A stretch of DNA of 64,000 nt from Christensenella sp036660175 (GCA_036660175.1 JAVXBD010000001.1:1-64000); one strand, 5' to 3'. Shown: positions 17,870 to 27,657, counted from the first letter of the stretch. Numbers and translations are program-made. Notes: generated by a model not told the origin, from the sequence alone.

Positions 17870-17910
17870 AAAAAAGTTTACATACACTCAATAAGAGTAT
17901 CTGTAAACTT
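17870..17910 (-). terminator. Rho-independent terminator of the tRNA cluster
   Basis: Downstream of tRNA-Cys on the minus strand, a 16-bp stem (arms 17874-17889 and 17895-17910, one mismatch plus wobble pairs) with a 5-nt loop is followed by a U run. It fits termination of the six-tRNA transcript. Confidence 0.8.
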
Positions 17911-17917
17911 CTTGTTT

Positions 17918-17991
17918 TGGAGGCGCCACCCAGATTTGAACTGGGGGTAAGAGCTTTGCAGGCTCCTGCCTTACCACTTGGCTATGGCGCC
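17918..17991 (-). tRNA. tRNA-Cys (GCA)
   Basis: A 74-nt cloverleaf with encoded CCA. Acceptor GGCGCCA pairs with TGGCGCC, the T arm reads CCCAGTTCAAATCTGGG and the anticodon loop is CTGCAAA, giving anticodon GCA. Confidence 0.95.
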
Positions 17992-17994
17992 GTA

Positions 17995-18069
17995 TGGAGC
18001 GGAAGACGAGATTCGAACTCGCGACTTTCACCTTGGCAAGGTGACACTCTACCACTGAGTCACTCCCGC
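17995..18069 (-). tRNA. tRNA-Gly (GCC)
   Basis: A 75-nt cloverleaf with encoded CCA. The acceptor begins GCGGGAG, the T loop contains TTCGAAT and the anticodon loop TTGCCAA gives GCC. Confidence 0.95.
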
Positions 18070-18090
18070 ATACAGTTAGCATTTATATAG

Positions 18091-18167
18091 TGGCGACCTG
18101 GAAGAGACTCGAACTCTCGACCTCTAGCGTGACAGGCTAGCGTTCTAACCAACTGAACTACCAGGCC
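18091..18167 (-). tRNA. tRNA-Asp (GTC)
   Basis: A 77-nt cloverleaf with encoded CCA. The acceptor is GGCCTGG, the T loop TTCGAGT, and the anticodon loop CTGTCAC between CTAGC/GCTAG arms gives GTC. Confidence 0.95.
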
Positions 18168-18195
18168 ACAAATAAGTAAACGTCACATAATCGAA

Positions 18196-18272
18196 TGGTG
18201 GGCCCTCAGGGACTCGAACCCCGGACCAATCGGTTATGAGCCGACCGCTCTGACCAACTGAGCTAAGGGCCC
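18196..18272 (-). tRNA. tRNA with CAT anticodon (Met elongator or Ile2)
   Basis: A 77-nt cloverleaf with encoded CCA and acceptor GGGCCCT. The anticodon loop CTCATAA gives CAT. This loop and the GGGCCCTTAGCTCAG opening resemble tRNA-Ile2, whose C34 is changed to lysidine, as much as elongator tRNA-Met; sequence alone does not settle it. It is not an initiator type by eye. Confidence 0.9.
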
Positions 18273-18312
18273 GCATAATGCTAAGAACGTGTTTTTAATT
18301 TAATAAGTTTAT

Positions 18313-18387
18313 TGGTGACCCCAATGGGACTTGAACCCATGTTACCGCCGTGAAAGGGCGATGTCTTAACCGCTTGACCATGGGGCC
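18313..18387 (-). tRNA. tRNA-Glu (TTC)
   Basis: A 75-nt cloverleaf with encoded CCA. The acceptor GGCCCCA pairs with TGGGGTC, the T loop is TTCAAGT and the anticodon loop CTTTCAC gives TTC. Confidence 0.95.
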
Positions 18388-18403
18388 ACGTATTAAATTA
18401 AAA

Positions 18404-18481
18404 TGGTCGGGGTGAAGGGATTCGAACCCCCGGCCCCATGCTCCCAAAGCACGTACGCTAGCCAAACTGCGCTACACCCCG
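18404..18481 (-). tRNA. tRNA-Pro (TGG)
   Basis: A 78-nt cloverleaf with encoded CCA. The acceptor CGGGGTG is characteristic of tRNA-Pro, and the anticodon loop TTTGGGA gives TGG. It is the first gene of the tRNA transcript. Confidence 0.95.
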
Positions 18482-18512
18482 AAACACATTCTTTTCATTT
18501 GCGACGCTTTAT

Positions 18513-18541
18513 AATATACTTGATTTTAGCTCGTTTGTCAA
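18513..18541 (-). promoter_or_regulatory. Sigma-A-type promoter of the tRNA cluster
   Basis: On the minus strand TTGACA (18541-18536) and TATATT (18518-18513) are separated by 17 bp, about 30 bp before tRNA-Pro. Confidence 0.8.
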
Positions 18542-18622
18542 TGTTTTTATCAAAAATAGTTGCTGAATTTTTTTATATGGATAAATATAGATTTTATAAG
18601 CCAGATGATTTATAATTACTAT

Positions 18623-19987
18623 ATGAAGAATTTAGATGAATTAAAACAATATATTAAGAATCACTGTTTAAAATATCATATTTCAACCTATGGTTGTAAG
18701 ATGAACGAGCATGAGTCCGAAAAATTAGCAGGCATACTAGAAAGCCTTGGCTATATTGATACAACTTGTCAAGAAAATGCAGATTTTATTGTTTTTAATA
18801 CTTGCTGTGTTCGTGAAAATGCTGAGGATAAAACATTTGGAAATGTTGGTGCACTCAAAGGTCGTAAAAAAAGCAATGAGCATCTGATGATTTGCGTTTG
18901 TGGATGTATGATGCAGCAGCAGGAAGCTGCTCAAAAACTTGCCGATATGTTTCCGTTTGTCGATATTGTTTTTGGTACGCACAACGTCCATAAACTTGCC
19001 GATATGATTTTGCAGCGAGTGCGTGACCAGAAGCGGGTGATGAACGTGTGGCAGACAGAGGGTGAAATTCACGAAAATACACCTGTAAAAAGACAAAATG
19101 CGTTTAGCGCAGATGTTAATATTATGTATGGCTGCAATAATTTCTGTTCTTATTGTATCGTGCCATATGTACGAGGGCGTGAGCGTTCACGTGACTCTAA
19201 AAAAATTGTTTCTGAAATCAATTCTTTATATGATGAAGGATTCAGTGAAATCACATTGCTCGGACAAAATGTGAATTCTTATGATGCAGGAGATTGTATG
19301 CGGTTTGCGCAATTGCTGCAAAAAATCTGTAAAGATACAAAAATACCACGGATACGCTTTATGACGTCACATCCAAAAGATTTATCCGACGAGTTGATTG
19401 ATGTGATTGCAGCAAATCCGCAAATATGTAAGCATATTCATTTGCCTGTTCAGTCAGGCAGCAGTCATATTTTAAAGCTAATGAACCGTAAATATACACG
19501 TGAAGCATATATGAGCCTTGTGCAGAAGATTCGCAAGGCAATTCCTTCAATTGCGATAACAACAGATATTATTGTTGGGTTTCCTGGTGAAAGTGACGCA
19601 GATTTTGAAGATACAATGTCGCTGGTTGATGAAATTCAATTCGATTCCGCTTATACATTTGTCTATTCAAAGAGAAATGGTACTGCCGCTGCACGCATGA
19701 CAGACGTTGTTGAGGAAAGCGTGCAAAGAGAGCGTATTATGCGCTTGATTTCTTTACAAAACAGGATCACAGAGAAGTGCAATCAAAAGTACGAAGGAAA
19801 AATAGAAAAAATATTGGTTGAGAGTGTCAGTATAAAAAATAAGAATCATCTGTTTGGGCGAACACAGAGTTCTAAAATTGTAAACTTTGAAGGCGATGTT
19901 AGCCTGATAGGAAAGTTTTGCGATGTGAAAATTACACAGGGAAAACGATCAACGCTTTTTGGAGAATTAAAAAACTATGGGGAATAA
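18623..19987 (+). CDS. miaB: tRNA-2-methylthio-N6-dimethylallyladenosine synthase
   Basis: MiaB is a radical SAM methylthiotransferase that adds the 2-methylthio group to i6A37 of tRNAs reading UNN codons. The N-terminal UPF0004 domain has its three cluster cysteines in TYGCKMNEHE, FNTCCVREN and CVCGCMMQQ. The radical SAM motif is CNNFCSYC in a YGCNNFCSYCIVPYVRGRE context, and a TRAM domain follows at the C-terminus. The frame is open back to 18560, but the N-terminal extension is not family-like and ATG 18623 gives a normal 454-residue protein; no strong Shine-Dalgarno precedes it. It overlaps mutS by 11 bp. It acts downstream of MiaA, whose gene is three places further on. Confidence 0.95.
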   Translation: MKNLDELKQYIKNHCLKYHISTYGCKMNEHESEKLAGILESLGYIDTTCQENADFIVFNTCCVRENAEDKTFGNVGALKGRKKSNEHLMICVCGCMMQQQEAAQKLADMFPFVDIVFGTHNVHKLADMILQRVRDQKRVMNVWQTEGEIHENTPVKRQNAFSADVNIMYGCNNFCSYCIVPYVRGRERSRDSKKIVSEINSLYDEGFSEITLLGQNVNSYDAGDCMRFAQLLQKICKDTKIPRIRFMTSHPKDLSDELIDVIAANPQICKHIHLPVQSGSSHILKLMNRKYTREAYMSLVQKIRKAIPSIAITTDIIVGFPGESDADFEDTMSLVDEIQFDSAYTFVYSKRNGTAAARMTDVVEESVQRERIMRLISLQNRITEKCNQKYEGKIEKILVESVSIKNKNHLFGRTQSSKIVNFEGDVSLIGKFCDVKITQGKRSTLFGELKNYGE

Positions 19988-22577
19988 AACCGCAAAATTA
20001 ACGCCGATGATGCAGCAATATTTAGAATTAAAAGAACAATACAGTGATTGTATTGTTATGTTTCGTTTAGGCGATTTTTACGAGATGTTTTTTGAGGATG
20101 CAAAGATTGCTTCAAAAGAGCTGGAAATCGCATTGACTGGCAGAGACTGCGGACTTTCAGAGCGTGCGCCAATGTGTGGCGTGCCACATCATGCAGTAGA
20201 AACGTACATTAATAAGTTGATTTTAAATGGAAGAAAAGTTGCCATTTGTGATCAGTTGGAGCTTCCATCTGCCGCACAAGGTATTGTAAAGCGTGGTATT
20301 ACACGCATCATAACGCCCGGAACAGTTATAGAGAATTCTATGCTTACCGAGTCCGAAAATAATTATATTTTATGCATTGCCTATCAAACAGAAAGTATTG
20401 GCATTGCATATTGTGATGTTTCAACAGGTGAGTTTTGCTGTGCACAGCTTTCAGATACACAGGCGCTTTTAAACGAAATCGCCAGAATCAATCCAAAAGA
20501 GATTTTAGTAGCTGATTCATGCGTAAAAGAAACACTTGTGCTTCTGGAAAAATCAATATTTAAAAACACGTTTGTTAATCCATATTATGACGGAGCTTTT
20601 GAAAATGAAGCTGCAAAAAAAGTCTTGTATGCTCACTTTCATATGAAGTCTTTGGCTGGCTTTGGAATAGATGAACAATGTTTTTCTGTGGGTGCGGCAG
20701 GTGCGCTGATGCAGTATTTGTGCGATACGCAAAAGAACTCCTTGATGCACATTACAAAAATAACAGTATTATCAGACAACACCAATATGATTATTGACAG
20801 TAGCACACGAAGAAACTTGGAACTGACACAGACGCTGATGGAAGGCGCAAAAAAAGGTTCGCTTTTGTGGCTACTTGATAAAACAAAAACAGCGATGGGT
20901 GCAAGACTGCTCAAAAAATATGTTCTGCAGCCTTTAAAAAATATTGATTTGATTAATGAAAGATTAGATGCAGTTTCCGAAATCAAAGACAATCTTTATT
21001 TGCGGAATTCTTTAATTGACTATTTAGGTGGAATTTATGATTTAGAGCGGATTATTACCAAAATTTCCTATGGTACAATTGATGCAAAGGACTGTATTTC
21101 TTTAAAAAACTCCATCAATGCGCTACCATACATTAAAAATCTGCTTAAAGATGCAAGCTCCATTCTTTTAAAAAGGCTTTATAATGAACTTGATGATTTA
21201 CATGATATTTTTGATATTTTGGAGTGCGCAATCAACGAAGATGCGCCTGCTGGAATTATGGACGGCAATATCATTAAAAAAGGTTTCAGCGATGAAGTTG
21301 ACAAGCTGATAGAAGCTTCTACCAATGGAAAAACGTGGTTAGCAGAGCTTGAATCACGTGAAAAAGCAGATACAGGCATCAAAAACTTAAAAGTTGGGTA
21401 TAATAAAGTATTCGGATATTTTATAGAAGTCACAAAATCAAATATCGCACAAGTACCTTATCGTTATCTTCGTAAACAAACACTTTCAAACTGTGAACGC
21501 TACATTACCGAAGAACTAAAGGAAATGGAAGATACCATTCTTGGCGCAGAAGAAAAACGCTGCAGTGTGGAATATGAAGTGTTCCTTAAAATCAGAGATA
21601 TTCTTGGAAAGAACGTTTCACGTATGCAGTCATGTGCGCTTGCTGTTGCAGCTCTTGATGTGATGCAGTCATATGCATTTGTTGCCTACGAAAACAACTA
21701 TATACGGCCTGCTATGGTGCGTGATGGCAGAATAGAGATTGAGCAGGGGAGGCATCCTGTTGTTGAAAGCTTAGTAAAGCAAGGCTTTGTTCCAAATGAC
21801 GCTTTGCTTGATTGCTCACAGAACAATTTATTGTTGATTACTGGTCCAAACATGGCAGGGAAGAGTACCTACATGCGTCAGGTTGGACTGATTACATTGA
21901 TGGCTCACATCGGATGTTTTGTACCCGCCCAAAAAGCAACCATTTGTCTTGTTGACAGAATTTTTACACGTGTGGGTGCATCGGACGATTTAGCATCCGG
22001 ACAAAGCACCTTTATGGTAGAAATGAATGAACTTGCCAATATTCTTAATAATGCAACCCCTGACAGCTTATTGATATTAGACGAGATTGGCAGGGGAACA
22101 AGCACCATTGATGGTCTTTCAATTGCATGGTCAAGCGTGGAATACATTATCAATCATTTGCACGCAAAAACATTGTTTGCAACGCATTATCATGAATTGG
22201 TTGAACTTGAAAATATGTTTGACGGTATTAAGAATTATTCAGTTGCCGTAAAAGAGCTTGCAAGTGACATTGTTTTTCTTCATAAGATTGTTGAAGGCGG
22301 GACGGATAAGAGCTTTGGTATTGAGGTCGCAAAACTTGCTGGATTGCCCAAAATAGTCATCAGCCGTGCAAGAGAGTTTTTGGATAAACTTCAAAACTAT
22401 GAAATTTCCATTACGGAAAATTCAAATATAAAAAAAGATACACCTCAAAAAGCAGAACTGCCTAAATGTATGCAGAAAATTAAAAAAATAAATACAGATT
22501 TATTGACACCGCTTGAAGCGCTTAATTTTTTAAATGAATTGAAGCAGGAGTTGGACGATTGGAGTCATGATGAATAG
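19977..22577 (+). CDS. mutS: DNA mismatch repair protein MutS
   Basis: MutS (866 residues, usual length) recognises base mismatches and small loops and recruits MutL. The N-terminal mismatch-binding domain has the stacking-Phe motif in FRLGDFYEMFFEDA. The C-terminal ATPase has Walker A GPNMAGKSTYMRQ at about residue 623, then DDLASGQSTFMVEM and Walker B LLILDEIGRGTST, and ends with a helix-turn-helix-like tail. It starts inside the end of miaB and overlaps mutL by 11 bp, so the repair pair is translated together. Confidence 0.97.
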   Translation: MGNKTAKLTPMMQQYLELKEQYSDCIVMFRLGDFYEMFFEDAKIASKELEIALTGRDCGLSERAPMCGVPHHAVETYINKLILNGRKVAICDQLELPSAAQGIVKRGITRIITPGTVIENSMLTESENNYILCIAYQTESIGIAYCDVSTGEFCCAQLSDTQALLNEIARINPKEILVADSCVKETLVLLEKSIFKNTFVNPYYDGAFENEAAKKVLYAHFHMKSLAGFGIDEQCFSVGAAGALMQYLCDTQKNSLMHITKITVLSDNTNMIIDSSTRRNLELTQTLMEGAKKGSLLWLLDKTKTAMGARLLKKYVLQPLKNIDLINERLDAVSEIKDNLYLRNSLIDYLGGIYDLERIITKISYGTIDAKDCISLKNSINALPYIKNLLKDASSILLKRLYNELDDLHDIFDILECAINEDAPAGIMDGNIIKKGFSDEVDKLIEASTNGKTWLAELESREKADTGIKNLKVGYNKVFGYFIEVTKSNIAQVPYRYLRKQTLSNCERYITEELKEMEDTILGAEEKRCSVEYEVFLKIRDILGKNVSRMQSCALAVAALDVMQSYAFVAYENNYIRPAMVRDGRIEIEQGRHPVVESLVKQGFVPNDALLDCSQNNLLLITGPNMAGKSTYMRQVGLITLMAHIGCFVPAQKATICLVDRIFTRVGASDDLASGQSTFMVEMNELANILNNATPDSLLILDEIGRGTSTIDGLSIAWSSVEYIINHLHAKTLFATHYHELVELENMFDGIKNYSVAVKELASDIVFLHKIVEGGTDKSFGIEVAKLAGLPKIVISRAREFLDKLQNYEISITENSNIKKDTPQKAELPKCMQKIKKINTDLLTPLEALNFLNELKQELDDWSHDE

Positions 22578-24393
22578 AATTAACTTGCTTGACGAAACAG
22601 TTTATGCACGGATTGCCGCAGGGGAAGTTGTCGGTAATCCTGCTGCTGTTGTAAAAGAATTGATAGAAAACGCAATAGATGCAAATGCAACGGCTATCAC
22701 TGTTGAAATTTTGCAGGGCGGCAAAGAGCTGATTCGTGTAACAGACAACGGATTGGGTATTCATCCTGATGATGTTTTATTGACAATACAAAAACATGCT
22801 ACCAGCAAGCTATCAAAACTTGAAGATTTATCTGAAATTGCAACACTTGGTTTTCGTGGTGAAGCATTATGCAGTATAGCGGCAGTATCACGTCTGTGCA
22901 TCAGTACACGTATGCATGGAAGCATAGAAGGTGCAGTGCTTACCGCAAGCGGGCAGAGCGAGCCTCTGGTTGTTCCAGCAGGTCTTGCAGAGGGAACAAC
23001 TGTTAAAGTTGAAGATTTATTTTATAATATTCCTGCTCGTCGCAAATTCTTAAAAAATACGACGCAGGAGGCAGTTCAAGTTACAAGCATTGTTTCAAAA
23101 TTGCTGCTTGCAAATCCACAGATTTCTATAAAATATATTAATAATGGAAAAACGATGTTTCAAAGTCCTGGAAATAATCAACTAAAAGACAGTATTCTAA
23201 CGATTTATGGTGTTGGAATTGCCAATAAAATTAGAGAAGTTTCCTATAACAATAATGAAATAAGAATCGACGGCTATATTTCAGAACCTGCTTTTTTATA
23301 TAAGAGTACCAATCACATGAATATTTATTTGAATGGTCGGTATATCAAATCAAAAAGCTTGCAAGATTCGGTGATACATGGATATGGGGAGCGTCTTTTG
23401 CGTGGACATTATCCGTTTGCAGTCCTCAATATTGGTGTGGCTTACAACAAAACAGATGTCAATATTCACCCAAATAAACTGCAAGTGATGATTGATGATG
23501 AGATTGATGTGATAGATGCGGTAGAAAGTGCTGTGAAATTGACGCTAAGTAAAAATACTCCGCCAGAAATCATTTTAAGCACCGATCAGCCGTTTTTTTC
23601 TCAAGAGAATCATCAAAGTGAAGAAGACTCAGAGATCTCGTTCCCTGATTTTAAGTCGGCAGACAGATTGTATAAGCCTACCGTCAGCAAAGCAAATCAA
23701 GCGGCACAGAGTGCAAATTTTTTGATGGATTATCCAAAATACGATGAAGTACAGGATTTTGACAAGTTGATTGACAGCGTGATTGCATATGGCGCAAAAA
23801 AAGAAGAACAGCAAATCATTGAAGATGTCAGGACACTTACAGATTTTCGCATCATAGGTCAGGCATGGAACAGCTTTTTGATTGTAGAAAGCGGAGAAAA
23901 TTTATATTTGATTGACCAACACGCCGCACATGAACGCATTAATTTTGAGCGCATGAAACAGAACGGTGTAGATAAGCAGTTACTGCTAATCCCGTATATC
24001 GCTACGTTTACACATGCCGATTTTGAACTATTGAAAACCAATCACAAAAAGCTTCAGGAGTTGGGTTTTGAATATGATGAGTTTGGGCCGCTGACGTATA
24101 AATTTGATGCTTTGCCTGTACAGATTGAAAAATCAAACGAAGCAACGATGATTGATGAAATTTTAAATGAACTTCGAAACTCACCAAAAGAACCGCTTGT
24201 GCTTCGTGATAAAATCATTCGTGCTGCATGCAGATACAGCATCAAAGCAGGTTATCAGCTGTCAGATGAGCAGATTTTAGAGTTGATTACTGAAATTACA
24301 AAGCTCAATGCTATTCCGACGTGTCCACATGGCAGACCAATTGCGGTTGTATTAACAAAAACGGATTTAGAAAAAGGATTTAAAAGAAAATGA
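22567..24393 (+). CDS. mutL: DNA mismatch repair protein MutL
   Basis: MutL (608 residues) is the GHKL-ATPase that links MutS recognition to strand incision. ATP motifs are visible: KELIENAIDANAT, DNGLGI, and GFRGEALCSIAAVS. After a charged linker (about 340-420) the C-terminal domain carries DQHAAHERINFERM, the metal-binding endonuclease motif at about residue 450. A nicking MutL is expected where MutH is absent, as in Firmicutes. The start is ATGATG just after GGAG; the second ATG (22570) is equally possible. It overlaps miaA by 4 bp. Confidence 0.97.
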   Translation: MMNRINLLDETVYARIAAGEVVGNPAAVVKELIENAIDANATAITVEILQGGKELIRVTDNGLGIHPDDVLLTIQKHATSKLSKLEDLSEIATLGFRGEALCSIAAVSRLCISTRMHGSIEGAVLTASGQSEPLVVPAGLAEGTTVKVEDLFYNIPARRKFLKNTTQEAVQVTSIVSKLLLANPQISIKYINNGKTMFQSPGNNQLKDSILTIYGVGIANKIREVSYNNNEIRIDGYISEPAFLYKSTNHMNIYLNGRYIKSKSLQDSVIHGYGERLLRGHYPFAVLNIGVAYNKTDVNIHPNKLQVMIDDEIDVIDAVESAVKLTLSKNTPPEIILSTDQPFFSQENHQSEEDSEISFPDFKSADRLYKPTVSKANQAAQSANFLMDYPKYDEVQDFDKLIDSVIAYGAKKEEQQIIEDVRTLTDFRIIGQAWNSFLIVESGENLYLIDQHAAHERINFERMKQNGVDKQLLLIPYIATFTHADFELLKTNHKKLQELGFEYDEFGPLTYKFDALPVQIEKSNEATMIDEILNELRNSPKEPLVLRDKIIRAACRYSIKAGYQLSDEQILELITEITKLNAIPTCPHGRPIAVVLTKTDLEKGFKRK

Positions 24394-25283
24394 TGAAACA
24401 AAAAGTATATGTGATTGTTGGGCCTACTGCATCAGGCAAAACAGCGGCAGCAATCGAGCTTGCAAAGCTTATAAATGGCGAGATTATTTCTGCGGATTCC
24501 ATGCAGATTTATAAAAAAATGAATATTGGTACAGCAAAACCAACCTTAAAAGAAATGCAGGGGATTGTGCATCACATGATTGATATTGTTGAACCTGATG
24601 ATGATTTTAGTGTTGCAATGTTTCAAAAAATGGCAAAAGAGTGCATTAAAGAAATTTTTCTGCGTGGCAAAACGCCAATCGTTGTAGGCGGCACGGGGTT
24701 ATATATTAATTCAATCACTTATTTACTTGATTTTACAAAAACAGTTCACGATGAAGTATTGCGTGAAAAATTAAATAAAATGGACAATATTCAATTACAC
24801 CAACTGTTAAAAAATGCAGATGAGCAATCAGCACAGCGTATCCATCAAAACGATAAGAAAAGAGTCATTCGGCGGTTGGAAATATTACAAAGTGGTAAAA
24901 CAGATAGCTATGATTTTGATGTGCCAAATACTGAACATCAGTTCATTATAAGCGGTTTGAGTACCGATCGAAAGCTTCTTTATGAAAGAATCAATCAGCG
25001 TGTTGACGATATGGTTCAAAACGGTTTGATTGACGAGGCAAAATGCGTTTATAATCAATATGGTGGTAAGATTACTTCTATGCAGGCAATTGGTTATAAA
25101 GAAATTGTTGGCTTTTTTGAAGATAAAATTTCGCAAGAAGAATGTATCGAGCTTATTCGCCGCAATACCAGAAGATTTGCGAAAAGGCAGTTGACGTGGT
25201 TTTGCCGTGATGAACGTATCAATTGGATAAATACAACAGAATTTTCAAATATGAAAGAACTTGCACAAAGCATGATAAAGTAA
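24390..25283 (+). CDS. miaA: tRNA dimethylallyltransferase
   Basis: MiaA transfers a dimethylallyl group to A37 of tRNAs reading UNN codons, making the substrate for MiaB encoded upstream. The 297-residue protein has the P-loop GPTASGKT, the substrate motif ISADSMQIYKKMNIGTAKPT, the VVGGTGLYINS motif and the C-terminal RRNTRRFAKRQLTWFCRD. The start codons ATGATG overlap the mutL stop. In many Firmicutes hfq follows miaA; here ynbB follows directly after 12 bp. Confidence 0.97.
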   Translation: MMKQKVYVIVGPTASGKTAAAIELAKLINGEIISADSMQIYKKMNIGTAKPTLKEMQGIVHHMIDIVEPDDDFSVAMFQKMAKECIKEIFLRGKTPIVVGGTGLYINSITYLLDFTKTVHDEVLREKLNKMDNIQLHQLLKNADEQSAQRIHQNDKKRVIRRLEILQSGKTDSYDFDVPNTEHQFIISGLSTDRKLLYERINQRVDDMVQNGLIDEAKCVYNQYGGKITSMQAIGYKEIVGFFEDKISQEECIELIRRNTRRFAKRQLTWFCRDERINWINTTEFSNMKELAQSMIK

Positions 25284-25295
25284 AGGAATTGTTTT

Positions 25296-26561
25296 ATGGA
25301 TTTAAAGAAATATATTGCCGATAATTTTAAAATTAAACCAGAGATTATTGATTTTGTTTTTGACTGTGAAAAAGAAGTAGAATCTGTTTTTGAGAGCTTT
25401 AAAATGACAGCTCAAGCCAATCAATTTAAAGTGATTGATGCATTCAAAAACAACAATGTTGCTTCACGGCATTTTTATGCTTCCACAGGTTATGGATATG
25501 ATGACGAGGGCAGGGAACGGCTGTATCGTGTTTTTGCAGACTCATTTGGAGCAGAGCAAGCAATTGTTTCGCCTTTACTTATGAGCGGCACACATGCTAT
25601 TTCTACCGCATTATTTGGACTTCTGCGTCCGAATGATACGTTGTTTTCGCTGACGGGGAAGCCCTACGATACACTATTATCTACTTTGTATGGTGCTTCA
25701 GGTTCCTTAGAAGAATACAATATTCATTATCAAGATTTGCCATTGTTAGAAAACGGAAAAATTGATATAGAAAATGCACTTAATTTAATTGATGCCAGTG
25801 TAAAGGTTGTCTACATTCAGCGCTCTACAGGTTATGAAATCAGGCCTGCCTATACGACGCAATATCTAAGAACGGTCATAGATCAAGTAAAAAAACAGTT
25901 TCCAGAAATCATTGTGATGGTTGATAATTGTTATGGTGAATTTGTTTGCATAGATGAACCTACGCAATGTGGGGCAAATGTGATTGCAGGTTCCTTGATT
26001 AAGAATGCAGGTGGGGGAATTGCACCCACAGGAGGGTATATAGCAGGGGATACGGATTTAATAGAGCAAATTTCAGCAAGGTTTTCTTGCCCAGGAATTG
26101 GCACGGAAATTGGTTCCTATGCTTTTGGTTATCAGCAGTATTTTCAAGGCTTATTTATGGCTCCGCATACCGTTTCGCAGGCCTTGATGGGTGTTGCACT
26201 TGCTGCACGTGTTTTTGAGCAGTTAGGGTATGCGACACAGCCCGCATATAATGCTGTCAGAGGTGATATAACCCAATCCATCATATTTGGCAATGAGAAT
26301 CTGCTTACTGATTTTATTCGTGGTATACAGCGTGCCTCTGCGGTTGACGGCAATGTTGTTCCATATGCTTGGGATATGCCTGGATATGCTGATAAAGTGA
26401 TTATGGCGGCAGGAACGTTTGTACAGGGTGCTTCCATAGAGCTAACCGCTGATGCGCCAATCCGAGAGCCATATGCTGCCTATTTGCAGGGAGCTTTAAC
26501 ATACGAACATGCAAAGCTTGGCATCTTATATGCACTGGATGAAATGAAGGTAAAATTATGA
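25296..26561 (+). CDS. ynbB: YnbB-type PLP protein (methionine gamma-lyase-related)
   Basis: This 421-residue fold-type I PLP enzyme of the Met_gamma_lyase/aluminium-resistance family (YnbB) has VSPLLMSGTHAISTALFGLL (cofactor phosphate region), VDNCYGEF and the probable Schiff-base lysine in GSLIKNAGGGIAPTGGY. It probably catalyses a C-S lyase-type reaction, but the physiological substrate of this family is not established. It sits between miaA and the chromate transporter genes, overlapping the first by 4 bp. The conserved miaA-ynbB order is known across Firmicutes. Confidence 0.9.
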   Translation: MDLKKYIADNFKIKPEIIDFVFDCEKEVESVFESFKMTAQANQFKVIDAFKNNNVASRHFYASTGYGYDDEGRERLYRVFADSFGAEQAIVSPLLMSGTHAISTALFGLLRPNDTLFSLTGKPYDTLLSTLYGASGSLEEYNIHYQDLPLLENGKIDIENALNLIDASVKVVYIQRSTGYEIRPAYTTQYLRTVIDQVKKQFPEIIVMVDNCYGEFVCIDEPTQCGANVIAGSLIKNAGGGIAPTGGYIAGDTDLIEQISARFSCPGIGTEIGSYAFGYQQYFQGLFMAPHTVSQALMGVALAARVFEQLGYATQPAYNAVRGDITQSIIFGNENLLTDFIRGIQRASAVDGNVVPYAWDMPGYADKVIMAAGTFVQGASIELTADAPIREPYAAYLQGALTYEHAKLGILYALDEMKVKL

Positions 26562-27115
26562 GCAAAAAAGGCGATTTGTTGACGCTTTTTATAACATTTC
26601 TTAAAATTGGAGCTTTTACGTTTGGTGGGGGATATGCAATGATTCCGTTTATCCAGCGTGAGGCAGTGGAAAACCATAAATGGATTAACGAAGAAGATGT
26701 GTTGGATATTGTTGCAATTGCAGAAACCACACCAGGCGTGATTGCAGTCAATTCTGCAACTTTTATTGGATATAAGGTGGCAGGCTTTTGGGGTGCAGTA
26801 CTTGCAACCATTGGTGTTGTGTTGCCTTCCTTTGTGATTATTTGTGTAATAGCGGCTTTTTTGATTCCGTTTATGTCAAACAAATGGGTTGCGCTTGCTT
26901 TTCGTGGCATTCGAATTGGTGTGATTGTACTTATGGTTGGCGCAATTTTAAAACTAATAAAACAAAACAAACTCAATGCTTTTTTCTTTATCATTCTGGT
27001 TCTTTCGTTTGTGACGGCATCATTTACAAGCATCAATGTATTGTTTGTGCTACTCGGCGCACTGGTTGTGGGAATTGTGTATTCTTTACTGATGCGCAGA
27101 GGTAAAAAGGCATGA
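26558..27115 (+). CDS. Chromate transporter, half-size subunit 1
   Basis: This 185-residue membrane protein is one CHR domain of the chromate ion transporter family. It shows the characteristic GAFTFGGGYAMIPFIQREAVE motif and the ETTPGVIAVNSATFIGYKVAG motif, followed by several hydrophobic spans. Short CHR proteins are encoded in pairs that together equal one full ChrA; here the second copy follows with an ATGA overlap. The physiological anion may be sulfate or another oxyanion and not chromate. Confidence 0.92.
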   Translation: MSKKGDLLTLFITFLKIGAFTFGGGYAMIPFIQREAVENHKWINEEDVLDIVAIAETTPGVIAVNSATFIGYKVAGFWGAVLATIGVVLPSFVIICVIAAFLIPFMSNKWVALAFRGIRIGVIVLMVGAILKLIKQNKLNAFFFIILVLSFVTASFTSINVLFVLLGALVVGIVYSLLMRRGKKA

Positions 27116-27651
27116 TAATATGGCAGATGTTTTCTACATTTTTTATGATTGGATCATTCACAATTGGCGGCGGATATGCCATGATTCCGCTCATCACACA
27201 AGAAGTCAGCAAGTGGATTGATTTAACAATGCTGTCAAACTTCATAGGTATTTCTGAATCTACACCTGGACCGTTTGCCGTTAATATTGCAACGTTTATT
27301 GGTTTTGAAACATCGGGAATCTGGGGGGCATTTTTTGCAACACTGGGTGTTGTACTGCCATCATTTATTATTATTTTAGTTATATCAAAATACTATGAAA
27401 AATTCAAAAATAATTTTTATGTAGTTTCTGCGTTTGTAGGGCTTCGTCCAGCGGTAATAGGGCTCATTGCTTCCGCTGTTTTTATGTTGGTTGAAGTGAA
27501 TTTAATTGTCGGAAGTAGACTTGATCTATGGTCGGTCGTAATACTTGCTATTTTGTTGTTTGTTCGATTCAAATTCAAGAAATTACACCCGATTTTTATT
27601 ATTTTAATCTCAGCATTCTTAGGCATTCTGTTTTTCGGTCTTTTTTCATAA
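27112..27651 (+). CDS. Chromate transporter, half-size subunit 2
   Basis: This 179-residue CHR-domain membrane protein is homologous to the preceding gene product. It has GSFTIGGGYAMIPLITQEVS and ESTPGPFAVNIATFIGFETSG. The 4-bp overlap with the first subunit suggests stoichiometric production and assembly as a heterodimer. It ends 6 bp from the convergent recombinase gene, with no clear terminator between. Confidence 0.92.
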   Translation: MIIWQMFSTFFMIGSFTIGGGYAMIPLITQEVSKWIDLTMLSNFIGISESTPGPFAVNIATFIGFETSGIWGAFFATLGVVLPSFIIILVISKYYEKFKNNFYVVSAFVGLRPAVIGLIASAVFMLVEVNLIVGSRLDLWSVVILAILLFVRFKFKKLHPIFIILISAFLGILFFGLFS

Positions 27652-27657
27652 ACTATA

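Noticed and set aside
18560..18622. N-terminal extension of MiaB
   Set aside because: The added residues are hydrophobic and unlike the family; the family N-terminus begins after ATG 18623.
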